Source of the DNA: Trichobilharzia szidati
Taxonomy: Eukaryota; Platyhelminthes; Trematoda; Strigeidida; Schistosomatidae
Assembly (NCBI GenBank): GCA_944472155.2
Contig: OX235272.1
Coordinates: 13,252,354-13,316,353 of the forward strand
DNA: 64,000 nucleotides
Direction of reading: 5' to 3'
Below, in pieces: positions 11,886 to 22,875 of this stretch. The translations under genes were made by a program, and so were the position numbers. The first letter of the stretch is position 1. Each line of letters starts with the position of its first letter. Below the pieces are notes generated by a model. That model did no database searches. It was not told where the DNA came from and saw only the letters and a program-made list of their open reading frames with translations.

Positions 11886-12118
11886 ATACTTACTTACTTA
11901 CTTTTACTTTACTTCGGCTATCTCCTACGGGAGGATGAGCCGGTTTCATGAACATCTCGAATCATCGCTGCCCAGGCGCGGCAATCTGATGCAAGGTTTT
12001 GCGACAGGGTTATCCAATTCTTGCTCCACAGACGGAATCCGTAAACGGTTTGTAGCCCTAGGCACTCCATATCAGCCTTGACTGTACCAAGCCATGTTTT
12101 CAGCTGTCCACCCCTGAG
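11886..12118 (-). pseudogene. C-terminal tail of a LINE protein (likely)
   Basis: A minus-strand frame of about 65 codons reads GQLKTWLGTVKADMECLGL, then VYGFRLW, then LASDCRAWAAMIRDVHET, and ends at TAG. W-x3-VK-D and LA-DR-AW---IRDV-E are typical of the C-terminal end of RT proteins in fluke non-LTR elements. A TACTTACTTACT microsatellite lies just beyond the stop, where a LINE 3' end would be. The upstream part of the element is not recognisable. Confidence 0.5.
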
Positions 12119-13259
12119 ACATCGCCAAGATGGTAATGGCGAGGGGCTATCTTCTTAGCTGAATTCAACGGTATCTTACGGTCGTTTTGTTGTGTAACTA
12201 TATATGCTGGATAAATGATCGGAAAATGTTTCAGATAAACTCAGTCGAATGAATCCCAAAACCGTTTCGAGATGTCAATAACATTTCCTTCAAATAGGTC
12301 GCTTGCATAAAGTAATGCTCAGACTACCCTAGCGACTATATCCATGCAGTTATTCTCCATGAAAAAGTAAATTTACATGTGTCATTAGGTTTTCAATAGC
12401 TTCCAGTCCTTCCCACTTCGCAATTCAGCTTTACCATCACCTAATATCATCAGTAAGTACTGTTCTCACAATCAACCTGACGGATCCCGTCGATGGTGGC
12501 ACTCCATTAAAACTTCCTAAATTCACCATGAGACTGAACTGATTATATGTTGACTGGTATTCAGCGACCTAAATAACACTTCAGTCGATACGTATATGCA
12601 ATGACGACAGAACAAACAGCCAAAGAATAGTGAGAAGTGTGTCGTATTATGGTTTGGCATTTAATACAAGTTTGAGCGAGCAATGTAAAATACGGAAGAG
12701 TATATATCTACTGGGATTTTTATGATAGTCTGTGTTGCAGTGAAGCGAAGTATCATGAGATTCACGCTGGCACGGAAATGAATGCACTGACCTGAATTAT
12801 TATTCATTCATATGGAGAGTGAAACTCAGGAGTCGAATTTTCAAAGCTGAGAGTGTCCCACATATTCTCCTTATTCACTGAAATTTGTTCGTGATACAAC
12901 TTTTGATTAGGTTTCTCTAAGTCTTTCTAGCTTGCTCCAGTAGCCTAGTTGTAGCTAACTGAAAGTGACATCGAAGTCAGTTTTATTTTGTCTCTTAAAG
13001 ATATACTGGGAGCCGGTATGTTTCGGTCAGCATATATACAAAATGACTCTACCTATAGCCACCTAATATAAGAAAGTTCGAAACGGTATACCAACTTCAT
13101 AAGACATTCGTATGTTTTAGTCGAGGCAATTGTAATATAAAAGTATAATATAATAAACAGAGATAAGTTCTTAGGAGTGTCGGCTACTGCTTTTTGTTAT
13201 AATCACTCAAATATATCACCGTGTCTCCATTTTCTCTGCCATTAGTAGGCTTTCTGTCC
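12119..13259. other. EPC 5' flank, nothing recognised
   Basis: AT-rich sequence without a recognisable gene or repeat. It probably contains the transcription start and any 5' untranslated exon of the EPC gene, but no single site can be assigned. Confidence 0.35.
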
Positions 13260-13300
13260 GCCATATTGGATTTTACGTAAATGACCCCGCGCCATATTGG
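13260..13300 (+). promoter_or_regulatory. Paired GCCATATTGG motifs upstream of EPC
   Basis: The 10-mer GCCATATTGG occurs at 13260-13269 and again at 13291-13300, with start points 31 bp apart and about 170-200 bp before the EPC start codon. With the preceding C, each fits the general YY1/PHO consensus (CGCCATnTT): the first reads CCGCCATATTGG and the second GCGCCATATTGG. The surrounding sequence is locally more GC-rich. Binding is inferred, not shown. Confidence 0.4.
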
Positions 13301-13444
13301 AGTGGGGCCAAAACAATCAAATATTTAAGGTTATTTAACTGTAATTGCTATTATATAAGTTAGAAGACAGGTTTATCATGTTAAGTAGCGTCTTATCCAG
13401 GTTTTATGATGTGAAACTTCATTGCATTCACAATTTGTGACCTC

Positions 13445-13468
13445 CCATTTTGTTCTTATTTTCCAGCT
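13445..13468 (+). promoter_or_regulatory. Splice acceptor immediately before EPC ATG
   Basis: A pyrimidine-rich run ending TTCTTATTTTCCAG closes at 13466, and the EPC start codon begins at 13469, only two bases later. This is either the 3' end of an intron in the 5' untranslated region or a spliced-leader trans-splice acceptor, both of which occur in schistosomes. If the schistosome leader, which ends in AUG, were joined here, its own AUG would read AUG-CUA-UGA and stop at once, so the gene's ATG at 13469 would still be the working start. Confidence 0.6.
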
Positions 13469-16400
13469 ATGAGCAAAGTCTCATTTCGTGCTCGACAAAT
13501 AGATTTTAACAAACCATTACCTATCCTGAAGCATGGTTCCGAACTATTTCTTGAGATTAGTGAAAATGCACTGGTCAATCGTGGCGTTCCACAGATACCC
13601 AGCGGGATGGAGAAGGAAGAGGAAAATGTAATCATGTTTGCGCTTTTATGTAGTGTTACGATGTATGTAAATGTGTTTGCCTGTCAAATATCCTCTTGCC
13701 TGTTTAACTCATAGGGTAGTGGGCTCCCAAGTTAACTCTCATGTTTTTGACCCTCCTTCCAGGAACACCACTTTGTGGAAGTTATCCAGGCTTTGCAACT
13801 TCGTGCCGATTCAGATGTAAAAATACCCGTACCTGAAATAATTGACAAAGAGAATGAATACAAGAGGGTTTACCCAGATGGCTTTAGTCTCCCAAAGCAA
13901 CTATTACATATCAGGAGTAAGTCGTATATAGAGCTCCTTGATGTTTTGTATAGCAATTGTATTCTCGGAAGAGGAACCAGTTGAATATGATATGGATAGT
14001 GAGGATGAGGAGTGGTTTCGACGAAGTGATCTGGGTATCACTCCTGAAAAATTTGAATATATGATAGACCGTCTAGAGCGTGGTTGTGGTCAAAAGGTAC
14101 ACGCTTGTACATACATGTATAAACTATTTTTAGGTTATGAATCTTGAAGAAGCAAAGTATCTCCTCCAAGACCATCCATCTCTCGTTATCGCCGTATACG
14201 ATTATTGGCTCAACAAGCGTGTTCAGTCAAGACAGCCATTGCTTTATGCTGTTCGGCAAGAACGCCGCGATGGTGGCAGTAATACCGACCCATACGTGGC
14301 TTTCAGGAGACGCAGCGAAAAAATGCAGACCCGTAAGAACAGGAAAAGCGATGAGCAGTCTTATGAAAAAATGCTGATTCTACGGGAACAGATGGATTCC
14401 TTGGGGTTAGAATTTATTACTTAATATTCACTCTCTTAGGGAGATCCTTGGTCGCCTTGTCAAGCGTGAAGCAGCGAAAGAAGCTATAGTCAGCTGTGAT
14501 TATAGATGCTTTCAATTAAGATGCAAGCTGTGCGACTGGGAGGGTTCAGATCTCCTCGAGGCTGAAAACCTAGTGCGTAAGTTTGATGACAATGAGGAAA
14601 ATGCAGTAACAGAAAAGCCTATAAAAGTAAGTCATCTTACTAGTAATTCTCAATCTTTAGGACAACAAAAAGCGTCCTAATCGGAAACGGAAGCTGGCCA
14701 GGAGATTCAACAATCTTCCGAATCCCACAAGTTCTGATGAAGTTTCCGACAATGAAGATAATCAAGATGGACCATTTTCCTTTATTCGAACCCCTGGTTG
14801 CAGATATTTGAAGCCAAGGTATTTGGTTACCCACCCAAGCTACGATATTTATGTGCTAAACTTTTGCGTATTTGTTGAGTTATGCACATTGTCCACTTCT
14901 GTTTACCTGCAGCTCTTCATAAGTAGTATAAATAGAAACTTCATGGTTTCCGTGAAATCATAGTCCTTACCTCCTGACCACGCATTTTGCACATGGAAAA
15001 GAAACAACCTACCTGTAATTTGCAGGCGTTCAATGATCTCACAAGACTTCTGCTTGGCGAATGGTTGCTCAAGTTTTTGTACATAGTACTTGAATAAATT
15101 CTAATGGTTTACAAAGGTTTATTGTCTAATATAAGCTTTTTCACTATTAATCTTGTCTGTTTCCCTTCTACACTGTTTATGTGGTTCTTCAATAGGGGGA
15201 TTATTGCTTAATGCGTTAAGACCGATGATAATCCGTAGGGCACATAGATTTCTTCCATGTAATTACTTGCATAAAACTTCAAGTTCACATGATAACGGGT
15301 TTGATATTCTCAAATAACAGGTGTTAGCTCGAGCCTACCAGTCGTGTACAAACTTAATTTTTGTGTCGTGTATTGCATCTGTTACTCTAATCGAAGTCAA
15401 ACTAGGATTGATGTACATCTGGGTGTTTCGTTGAAATCGTGCCCCACCCTTTGAAGGTGGTATATTGTGTATTTTGGTCACACAAAAGTCGAAGTACTAC
15501 AACTTGTCGTTTTGCGCGAATCCGAATAAAAAGTTAGTGGGAGTGTAGGATTTGGAGACTGTAATAGGATGTAATTCCACACTGAATAAGTTACTTTGAG
15601 AACTGCTTTGGTTTTCAGTCTTGGAGATTACTGACCGTCCCTTGTAATTTCGTCCTGACGTTTATGAACTTACTATCGTGAATTGTGTAGGCTCTGCTTG
15701 CATAGTGAGTAATTGGGTTGTAATGTACTAGACATCTTTCTGTAGCAAATTCACCCTTAATGGGCTATTTTGGCGAAGTCGAGTTGTTTTTGGACCTCGT
15801 TCTTGTTTGTAATGCTAACCATTGCGCGGAATCCATACTTTGGTTGACAGTAGCCACCCAGTGTGAGGGAAGTGACGCCGAACCATATGTCCGATGCTAG
15901 GTTTATATTGCTGCAAATTCACTTCAAATAACTTGCCGTCCGGACACTAACTCATCGCTTAGATTCACAAATCACATATACGGTTTTCATTGATATAAGT
16001 ATAAAACTTGGGCACTGTGGTAGTGCATAACTCCTTTATGGATAAGATTTTATTTTGATAAATCACACAGTGTTGTGCAGTAATATTAACTGATGACGTT
16101 TCGAGCATAAACTATTGCTCATAATCATTGTGTGAGTAACTTGATATGATTATGAGCGATAGTTTGTGCTCGAAGCGTCATCAGTTAATATTACGGTTTT
16201 CATGTTTAAACTCTCACATCTGTTTTCCAATTAGAGGACTGGGTTTAATTACAGGATTTTTATAAGTGCTGGTAACCATGCTTTAACGTTCGCTATGTTT
16301 GATGTATTAGAATATCTACAGCTTACCGCATTTTTATGATGTTTCCGTGCTGTTTATTTTCTTAGGCCTTTGATGGAGGAGTGCCCTATGCTGCCCAGCT

Positions 16401-17641
16401 CTCATCCTTTCCGCCCACCCTATTCCTGCTACACATTGGCGACAGTTCCATGGCTGTGTAACACGAAGCATCCTACATATACTGGTTACGTAAGGCGTCG
16501 CCTCGGTCGGGGTGGTCGGGTAATTTATGATCGTGTTGCGGCTCCTGCAGCACTTTCTTCGTATCTTGAATCCTACAATGCCAATTTGCAGTATACGGAC
16601 CCACCTAATGCAACACATACACCTTCAGATTCCTGCTGGCGACAATCACGAACAAAAGATGTTGCTTTGCTTGATAGGTTGAAGACTTCCATTCTAAGTT
16701 CTCATCGCGGACGTCCCTCATTCGCTTGGCCCATTTGTAAAAAAATCTACCCTCCGATGAACTTTGAACCCCTAAATAGTGAATCCGAAGGGTCTCCGCA
16801 TCCTCACTCCTCTCCTCCTCTTCCACAAAAAATGGATCCTCCTGAAACTCCAAGCGAGAGCATCAGTGAAGTGACCCTAGGTGGAGTTGGTCAAGATGAA
16901 AAACGTGAGTTAACTGATATTCCGAATGATAACTTGTCGACTCAAGAAAAGCATTCTCCTTTGCATCTCACGAGCGAACAAACATCAAAGAAATCAGTTA
17001 ACACATCATCGACGGCCATGGTGAGCCTTTTTTATTTGTTCTCTTTTTCTGCTTTTTGAGTTTTACAATTTCAGAATTTTGAGGGATACTTACATAATGT
17101 ATGGCGTTTGTGCAATATAAATTCAGTTGCTCATATTATATGACTGCTATAAAGATTACTCATTCAACCTTTCCGTATTATCAGGTTTATATGTGCTATA
17201 ACTTATGATAACATAGTTTTTGCATTTGTGATTGTTAAAAACTTTAAATTTCTTTGGGCTTGCTTCATATAAATATAGCTTCCCAATACATATTCAAACA
17301 TGCTTCAACTCTCGCAACCAATAATATTGCCCAAGCCTAGCAATAGTGTGGTAGAGAACCATCGCCTATGGCGGAAGTTGGCAAGACCGTATAATGCTAC
17401 CCTTCAGCCTTCCGAGTTCCCCAGGTCGCTTGGGGCTGAGGTTTCTTACAGCACATCCAATGGCAATTGTCTCTCCTCATCAGACAACAGGATGCTGCTT
17501 ACAGATCCTTCGCTCTTGCCACCACCTAAAGTGCGCTGCCTAACTCGTGACTGTGGGTCTAGAGATTCAAAAGTTCCTGGACCTCAGCTACATGCCACAA
17601 ATGGAGTGAGCCCAACGCAGATCTTTCAACTTCCGACATAA
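13469..17641 (+). CDS. EPC1: Enhancer of Polycomb homologue (EPC), 8 exons
   Basis: Subunit expected in NuA4/TIP60-type histone H4/H2A acetyltransferase complexes in the nucleus. My model joins 13469-13627, 13763-13916, 13954-14096, 14134-14405, 14440-14626, 14661-14818, 16366-17020 and 17279-17641 (2,091 nt, 696 aa). Every intron is GT-AG and phases agree. Introns are 135, 37, 37, 34, 34, 1,547 and 258 bp; the tiny 5' introns are typical of schistosomes. The EPcA domain starts with MSKVSFRARQIDFNKPLP, then GMEKEEENEHHF, VEYDMDSEDEEW, FEYMIDRLERGCGQ and DPYVAFRRRSEKMQTRKNRK. A later conserved block has DGPFSFIRTPGCRY, then RRRLGRGGRVIYDRV. The C-terminal 200 residues are Ser/Pro-rich and not conserved. 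The protein is somewhat shorter than human EPC1/2 (about 800 aa). The start is the only ATG in register with the family N terminus. Exon 8 is the least certain exon, supported by splice signals and an open in-phase frame. Confidence 0.93.
15995..16200 (-). mobile_element. Penelope-type terminal repeat fragment with 50 bp hairpin
   Basis: Inside EPC intron 6. On the minus strand, a segment containing CACTACCACAGTGCCCAAG matches sequence near Penelope-like elements at about 46070 and 49470. Arms at about 16078-16128 and 16146-16196 are inverted copies (CTGATGACG-TTCGAGCA-AAACTAT-GCTCATAATCAT) and would fold into a long hairpin in RNA. The minus strand of the first arm contains GAGC, a 10 nt loop, GCTC, GAAACGTC, which looks like part of a hammerhead core. 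Related copies lie near 45670 and 48760. Confidence 0.55.
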
Positions 17642-18480
17642 TTATTCAAACATTGCAATATTAGATTTATCTGTCTGTGGTTCTATGTTAGCATTTAATC
17701 AACTCTTCACTTTAATTTACAAGTATTACCTCATTAACCTCTTTATAGCCAATTTATTTACAATCCCAGTGGTACTCAAAAATGCGATTTTGAAACTCTT
17801 CAAACTTTATGTTATTGCGCATTAGCGCATCAGTTGTACATAGGGCCTTCATGGCCACCCCCTTCATTCCCGTGTACATTTTCCCCCTTTCGCGCAAGCG
17901 AGCTTGTACATTTTGTCGGCGCATAGCGTCATGTGTCATATTCGAATCAATGCATAATCTGAATGATTTGTTTTCTTTACTTTATGTGAGATTATGATAA
18001 ATTGGTTTGTATCATGGTAGTGAATATTTTTAATTGTATGGTGATTTGTTAATGAGTTCTTAGTGTTGTTAAACAGTGTCTCAGTAGGTTTCATGCACCC
18101 ACAAAACGTCTTAAGATTCTTTTGACATCATCATTCATTCGGGTTTCAGCAAATTAACTATTTTAAGAAACAGTGAACTTAAAAGTAGTCGAAATTTTGT
18201 GGGTGTATTCACTATATAGCTTCCATTAACATAGGCTGAGTAGATTTATTGATCTTATTTTTCATGTCCTAGTGTAATTTGGAGATTTCCGTCTTTGTAT
18301 GATGTGAAGTGGATTAACTTGTAACAACAGATGCATTACATTCTGTCATTTTCCTCCTAGGTTGTTAAGCTATGTTATTTCATTCCGCGTTTACAGCGAC
18401 ATATGTTCTAGTCGGTTCCTACTTTAAATGTTCTCCTGTAGTGCATTGGTAAGCACAAAATTCTAGTTGTGGTAAGTTGT
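17642..18480 (+). other. EPC 3' flank
   Basis: Sequence after the EPC stop codon. It must contain the 3' untranslated region, but I see no clear AATAAA signal within it. Short frames on both strands at 17754-17997 overlap each other and show no family signature. Confidence 0.35.
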
Positions 18481-19860
18481 GAGGTGGCTAGTCATTGTTT
18501 ACAAAAAAAGAAACTTAGGACTGTTACGTCTTCTGAACTGATGGACATAAGGAAGCTGGTTCCGGCGGACTTCGAGCATGGTGACGAGCGAAAGCTGCTC
18601 AAATGCAGGGTGACTTCCGTGAACAGTGGTGGCCGACAATAGCGAAGGAGATGGAAAAGGCGTTGGTTGTAGGTAACACCAGACAACTATTTATAATGGT
18701 AAGTGAAGCGATTCTCTTGAATGTGTTAATTCTTTATCAGGATAGACGGGTAGTACGCTGAAGGAGACACTGGAGAGCAGTTTAACTGGCATACAGCCAC
18801 AGTAAATTTGCCAGCATCCATCACTTACCTGAGTAGTATGTATACATCGGAACTTCAATTATGACTGTGGTTGCGAAAGCGGTCTCTAATCTGAAACGAA
18901 GCTAAGTAGCGGGACGTAACGGTATGACTGCAGATGTGTTGTAGGATAGTGGTGAAGGACTGGGTTAACAAAGATATTGGATAATGTTTGTTCATCCCAG
19001 ATGTTCCCGTTGGACTTCTGTGAATAATTGGTCATCCCATTTAATAGAAGGGAGACAAGTCTTCGTGTAATCATGGGGGCGTTGTTAGGCTGATTAATAT
19101 AGTATCTAAACCAATGGGTGCAATAGGCATGTGCAGACTGAACTGTGTTCGGACGAAATAAACCCGTGAAATTCAGATAGGCTTTAGGACCGGATGAAGG
19201 CGTATTGATGATGTCTTCACTTTTCGACAGATTCTGAAACACAGGCATACCTTCCGAAGTTCAACCCTTGCCATATTTCTTGACCTGAAGGTAGTGTTTG
19301 TGTCCGTCGATGGAGAGGTGCTTTCTAGGTGTTTATTCGTAAAGGAACTGTCAAGAAAGTATGTCATACTAATGAAAACACTAACTCTACTTGAACTAAC
19401 ACAACCATGTAAGAGCTTGTGGATACTTGTCATCTAAAGTGATGACAAGCAGTGGTGTCCATCAGGGATACCCAAGTTCTACGTGTTTTTGTTTGATTGT
19501 CTCATAGCTGTATCAGTGAATGTGACCTGAATCGAAGTGTTTCGTTGATTTAGTGTATGAGGGGATGATATAGTCCTAGTAGAGAACACTGGTAAAATGC
19601 AGAGTCCTCTATGCATCTTGAGCAGAAATCTCAGCATGTATGGCATGTGATTCGCTCCTGTCAAATAGAAGTTGGTATGATATGGTGAGTAATACAAAGG
19701 TTAGGTTTAGTGTGTTGGGTAAGGAGGGATAGTGAATTGATGAGACTGTAGCTATGGCGACCGATGTGGCATAGGTATGTGTTACACATGTGGAGCCTCG
19801 TGGAATAAGGTTATGTTTGGTAAAATCAAAGCATGACAACAATCCGTGAAATCACCGACT
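18481..19860 (+). pseudogene. RTE-B (SR3/Perere-3-like) LINE fragment
   Basis: Plus-strand frames, broken many times, follow an RTE reverse transcriptase. Near 18610-18680 a linker block reads FREQWWPTIAKEMEKA, and then GNTRQLF. At 19210-19320 the frame gives FRQILKHRHTFRSSTLAIFL, with DL directly after it; this is RT motif A with its first Asp region altered to KVVFVSVDGEVL (usual form KAAFDSVDREVL). Motif B is recognisable only as a damaged SSG--QG segment near 19450. A late segment near 19735-19800 resembles the RL-WLGHVLRM tail. Catalytic residues are lost, so it is inactive. Confidence 0.7.
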
Positions 19861-20607
19861 CAGTGTGATCCATATGGGAAGACGTCTCTGTTCTCCAAGA
19901 AGCAATGGCTGAAGAACGTTGGTGATACGGTTCAAAATGGTTCACACAGTGGTGATGATGAACTGATTTTATATGTATGTCGAATTCCATGAAATCCCCA
20001 GGAAAGATAAGTAGCGATCAAACTATGGTGAAAAACCAACCAAAAAAGTACTGCTCAGAAAATATGTGGGAGGAAAAGGGGATTTTCACATTGCAGGAAA
20101 CTCCTTTAGTGGAATCTGAATAGGAAACAACAAATTGGCCGTCTGATGGTAACATGAAGGGAGTCGTGTGAGGAAGATAAAAGCTTATGAGCAATCTTTG
20201 GATCGGCCAAAAAAGAATGTAGAGAACCTAGTGAAATGGGGATGTGCTTCTGAAACCCAATGTTCCATTCGAAACCTTAGAGATCAATAATAATAATATA
20301 TTCTTTCTTGTGTGTACTTCTGTTCATTATAGTTCCTTGGAATTGTTTCCGGTACCATTGTGTTATACAGATTTTATAAAAATTGAACTGCTGCTTGTTT
20401 TTGTGTGCAAAGTTCTTTATTGAGAAAACTCAGTCGCATTCAGTTATATCTCGACTTACTTTACTGCGGAATATCATAAAATTTCAATGTAGTTGTAGTC
20501 AAATGGTCTTAGGCCGAAGACTCCTGCAGAGAGTCTCATCCAGCTGTTACTCCGATAGTAATTTGGATTTTATTATGCGTCATTGAATTGAGTAGGAAAA
20601 TTATTAA
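19861..20607. other. No recognised gene
   Basis: Sequence beyond the RTE-B remnant without identifiable motifs. A frame at 20383-20586 has no family similarity I can name. Confidence 0.3.
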
Positions 20608-21022
20608 TCAGGATTACATGGAGGATTTCATCATGAGCTGACATCAGTTAGAGAACCACTGGAAAACCTGGGACTACTGGACAGCTGTTTTGTCCCAGTT
20701 TGGAACTCTTCAGCAGTACACTCCTCAAGATGAGGCAGTAACTCATCGAAGAAGACATTGCGAAATGGTCGCGCTATGTCGTGAATTGGCCGGAAGAAGT
20801 TAGAATTCAAGGACCATTGGATCGGGTCCCAGTGGATCAATGGTCTACGAACTCGCCTTGTAACCAGAAGGTCCTGGGTTCGAACCGTGGTGGTGGGTTC
20901 TTACTGATGAAGAGTCCCAAACTAGGACGAAACAGCTGTCCAGTACTCCCAGTTGGTTTTCCAATGATTCTCTGACTGATGTCAGCTCATGATGAATGAA
21001 ATCCTCCATGCAATCAAACAAA
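20608..21022 (+). mobile_element. Two-armed hammerhead/tRNA-like element, copy a
   Basis: The left end (about 20618-20727) and the right end (about 20896-21008) are inverted copies of each other, about 100 bp long, starting GGATTTCATCATGAGCTGAC and ending with its complement. Each arm contains a hammerhead-like block. Between them is a unique stretch with GAGGCAGTAACTCATCGAAG and then a tRNA-like head with box A-like CAGTGGATCAATGGT and box B-like GGGTTCGAACC. In the right arm the ribozyme CUGAAGA box is altered to AUGAAGA. In the left arm, read on the minus strand, the GAAA box is AAAA. Neither should cleave well. This copy shows the full structure best. Confidence 0.75.
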
Positions 21023-21529
21023 ATCCCTTTTTTTTTATAAACTATGGGTGATTCTAAGATAGAAATTTTTTTGTACTCAGGAGTCTGTCCTATAGTAAAA
21101 ACTAGGCTGGATTTGAATACGCTTTCCGGTGAAGAGTTTTTTTAAATCATTGAATTATCATCGCAATCGTATTCCCCCCATTTTACTTGATATTGATCCG
21201 ATAGAATAAATAGAAACATGAAGTCGTGTTCATGTCTTATAAAGTTATAAGAAACACCATTTATTTATTATGCATGCTTTAAAACTGACTTCTCAGAGGC
21301 ACTCTAGAAGTTGAGAAGCTAACTGACATGTATCATTTCTATCTAATGAAATGAATTCGATTTAAATATGAAAGTTATATAAAGATATGTGTAGATTCTG
21401 TCCGTTGTGATTTGTTATTTATCCTCCACGCTTAAAACTATAAAGACCGAGTATTTGCAGGGCTACTAGTGATTCCAGTGCGTGCTCAGATCTAAAAGTA
21501 TGCAAGAAACATCAAGTGTTTCTTTTGCA
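21023..21529. other. AT-rich spacer
   Basis: No gene, RNA or named repeat seen between two copies of the hammerhead/tRNA-like element. Confidence 0.35.
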
Positions 21530-21735
21530 GGGATTTGATCTGGTCACGAGTTGAAAACCAGACAGTACTTGATAGCTGTTTCATCCTAGTTTGGGACTCT
21601 TCAGCAACATACACCTGTCTAGGTTCGAACCCAGAACCTTTTGGTAACAGGACAAGCTCCCTGGTTTTTTCAGTGGTTCTCTAACTGATGTCAGTTTGTG
21701 ATCGAACCAGTAACCAATCGAATCCCTGCTAAAAC
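21530..21735 (-). mobile_element. Hammerhead/tRNA-like element, copy b, internally deleted
   Basis: Both ends are recognisable: AGGGATTTGAT on the left and ATCGAATCCCT on the right. The minus strand of the left part has CTGAAGAGTCCC, then TAGGATGAAACAGCTATC, so the closing base pair of stem II is weakened. Next to it is a minus-strand box B-like AGGTTCGAACC. The right arm follows at once, so the middle of the element is missing. Confidence 0.65.
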
Positions 21736-21773
21736 AACACACATGAAAACTAATCTGATGCTCACTGGTGACT

Positions 21774-21775
<2 letters not shown>

Positions 21776-21810
<35 letters not shown>
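21776..21810. repeat. (TA)n microsatellite
   Basis: Uninterrupted TA dinucleotides over about 35 bp, between two hammerhead/tRNA-like elements. Confidence 0.95.
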
Positions 21811-21813
<3 letters not shown>

Positions 21814-21929
21814 GAAGTTACCTGGAATTCTGGTGAGAACTCCTGATCCGTGAGTTTCACACCCAGTCAGTCACTGACGACATTGGCTGACGGTTGCACT
21901 ATCTATGTATCACAAAATGACAGAAATTG

Positions 21930-22050
21930 GAATTCGTAGGTCACTGGATCGGTTCTCAGTGGGTGAGAATGGTCTACGAGCTTGCCTTGTAGCCAGAAGG
22001 TACTGGGTCCGACCCCTGGCGGGGGTGCGTACTGTTGAAGAGTCCCAAAC
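21930..22050 (+). mobile_element. Hammerhead/tRNA-like element, copy c, fragment
   Basis: Plus-strand piece with the tRNA-like head (box A region GTGAGAATGGTCTACGAG, damaged box B GGGTCCGACCC) and the first half of a hammerhead block, GTACTGTTGAAGAGTCCC. It ends abruptly after CAAACTTA, before the GAAA box. Confidence 0.65.
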
Positions 22051-22875
22051 TTATTGCTTATATTATTACACATTAGATTACTGTGTTAATCATATAAAAA
22101 TTTTAAAAAAATATCTTAACAATGTAATTCAATCACTCGTGATAGAAGATTATTATGTTAAATGCTACTAGATAGAAAAATCTTTACCCGATGCTTTTAG
22201 AATTCCTGACAATTACTTTTAATTGCTTATCTACAAACAGTGATGCATCCTTAGGTATTCTCGTAAGTTCATTTTTTAAAAAACTCATTTAGTAGTAGTG
22301 ATCAACTGACTGAATTTTAACGTCGAACTTTGTACAGAAGTGAAAAAAATTCAAGTTGCCAAACTCCAAGTAGTAGCATATTAAGGTAAAGAAACGAAAA
22401 AAATGGGAGAAATTCGAAAGAAAGGGGAGTAACACGGAAAAGGATTTAGTGAATCTGTGAAATTACGAAGAATGAGTGCATCTACGTGATTTACAACGAC
22501 TGGATCTTAGAGACTCGAGAACCCCAGCCAGCTAGTTGATACCTACCTCCCCTACTTGGCTAGCTCAAACAAACTGTCAAAGACTCCTTCTTTTTGTAAA
22601 GTCAGTTTGACTGACCGACCGAACCGAAATGTCCGACCTCTGTTGACTTATCATCGACTGCTAGTAATGACGCTTTGACTTTTGAAACGATGGAAGATAA
22701 TAGGTTCGACTTTTGAGTAGGAACAGTGCCACTCACTGGCGAATGCAGTTACGTCCTGGCCGACGAGACTCAAATAGGGCGAAATGCGAATCCTAGATAC
22801 CACCGCTAGGTAGCCATCCATCAAATTACTTTTAAACTATCGAAGACTTAATGGATTTTCAAGTATTGGTTTGTA
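22051..22875. other. No recognised gene
   Basis: Low-complexity AT-rich start, then ordinary sequence without visible motifs. The last bases before 22876 lead into the next hammerhead/tRNA-like element. Confidence 0.3.

Noticed and set aside
16605..16853. Minus-strand open frame of 82 codons across EPC exon 7
   Set aside because: It lies antisense to well-conserved EPC coding sequence and has no similarity of its own.
17754..17997. Extra EPC exon after the stop codon
   Set aside because: The frame in exon 8 ends in TAA at 17641, and no splice donor before it leads in phase to conserved sequence downstream.
21776..21810. CRISPR-like or satellite array
   Set aside because: It is a plain TA microsatellite. 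No array of spaced repeats occurs anywhere in the window.
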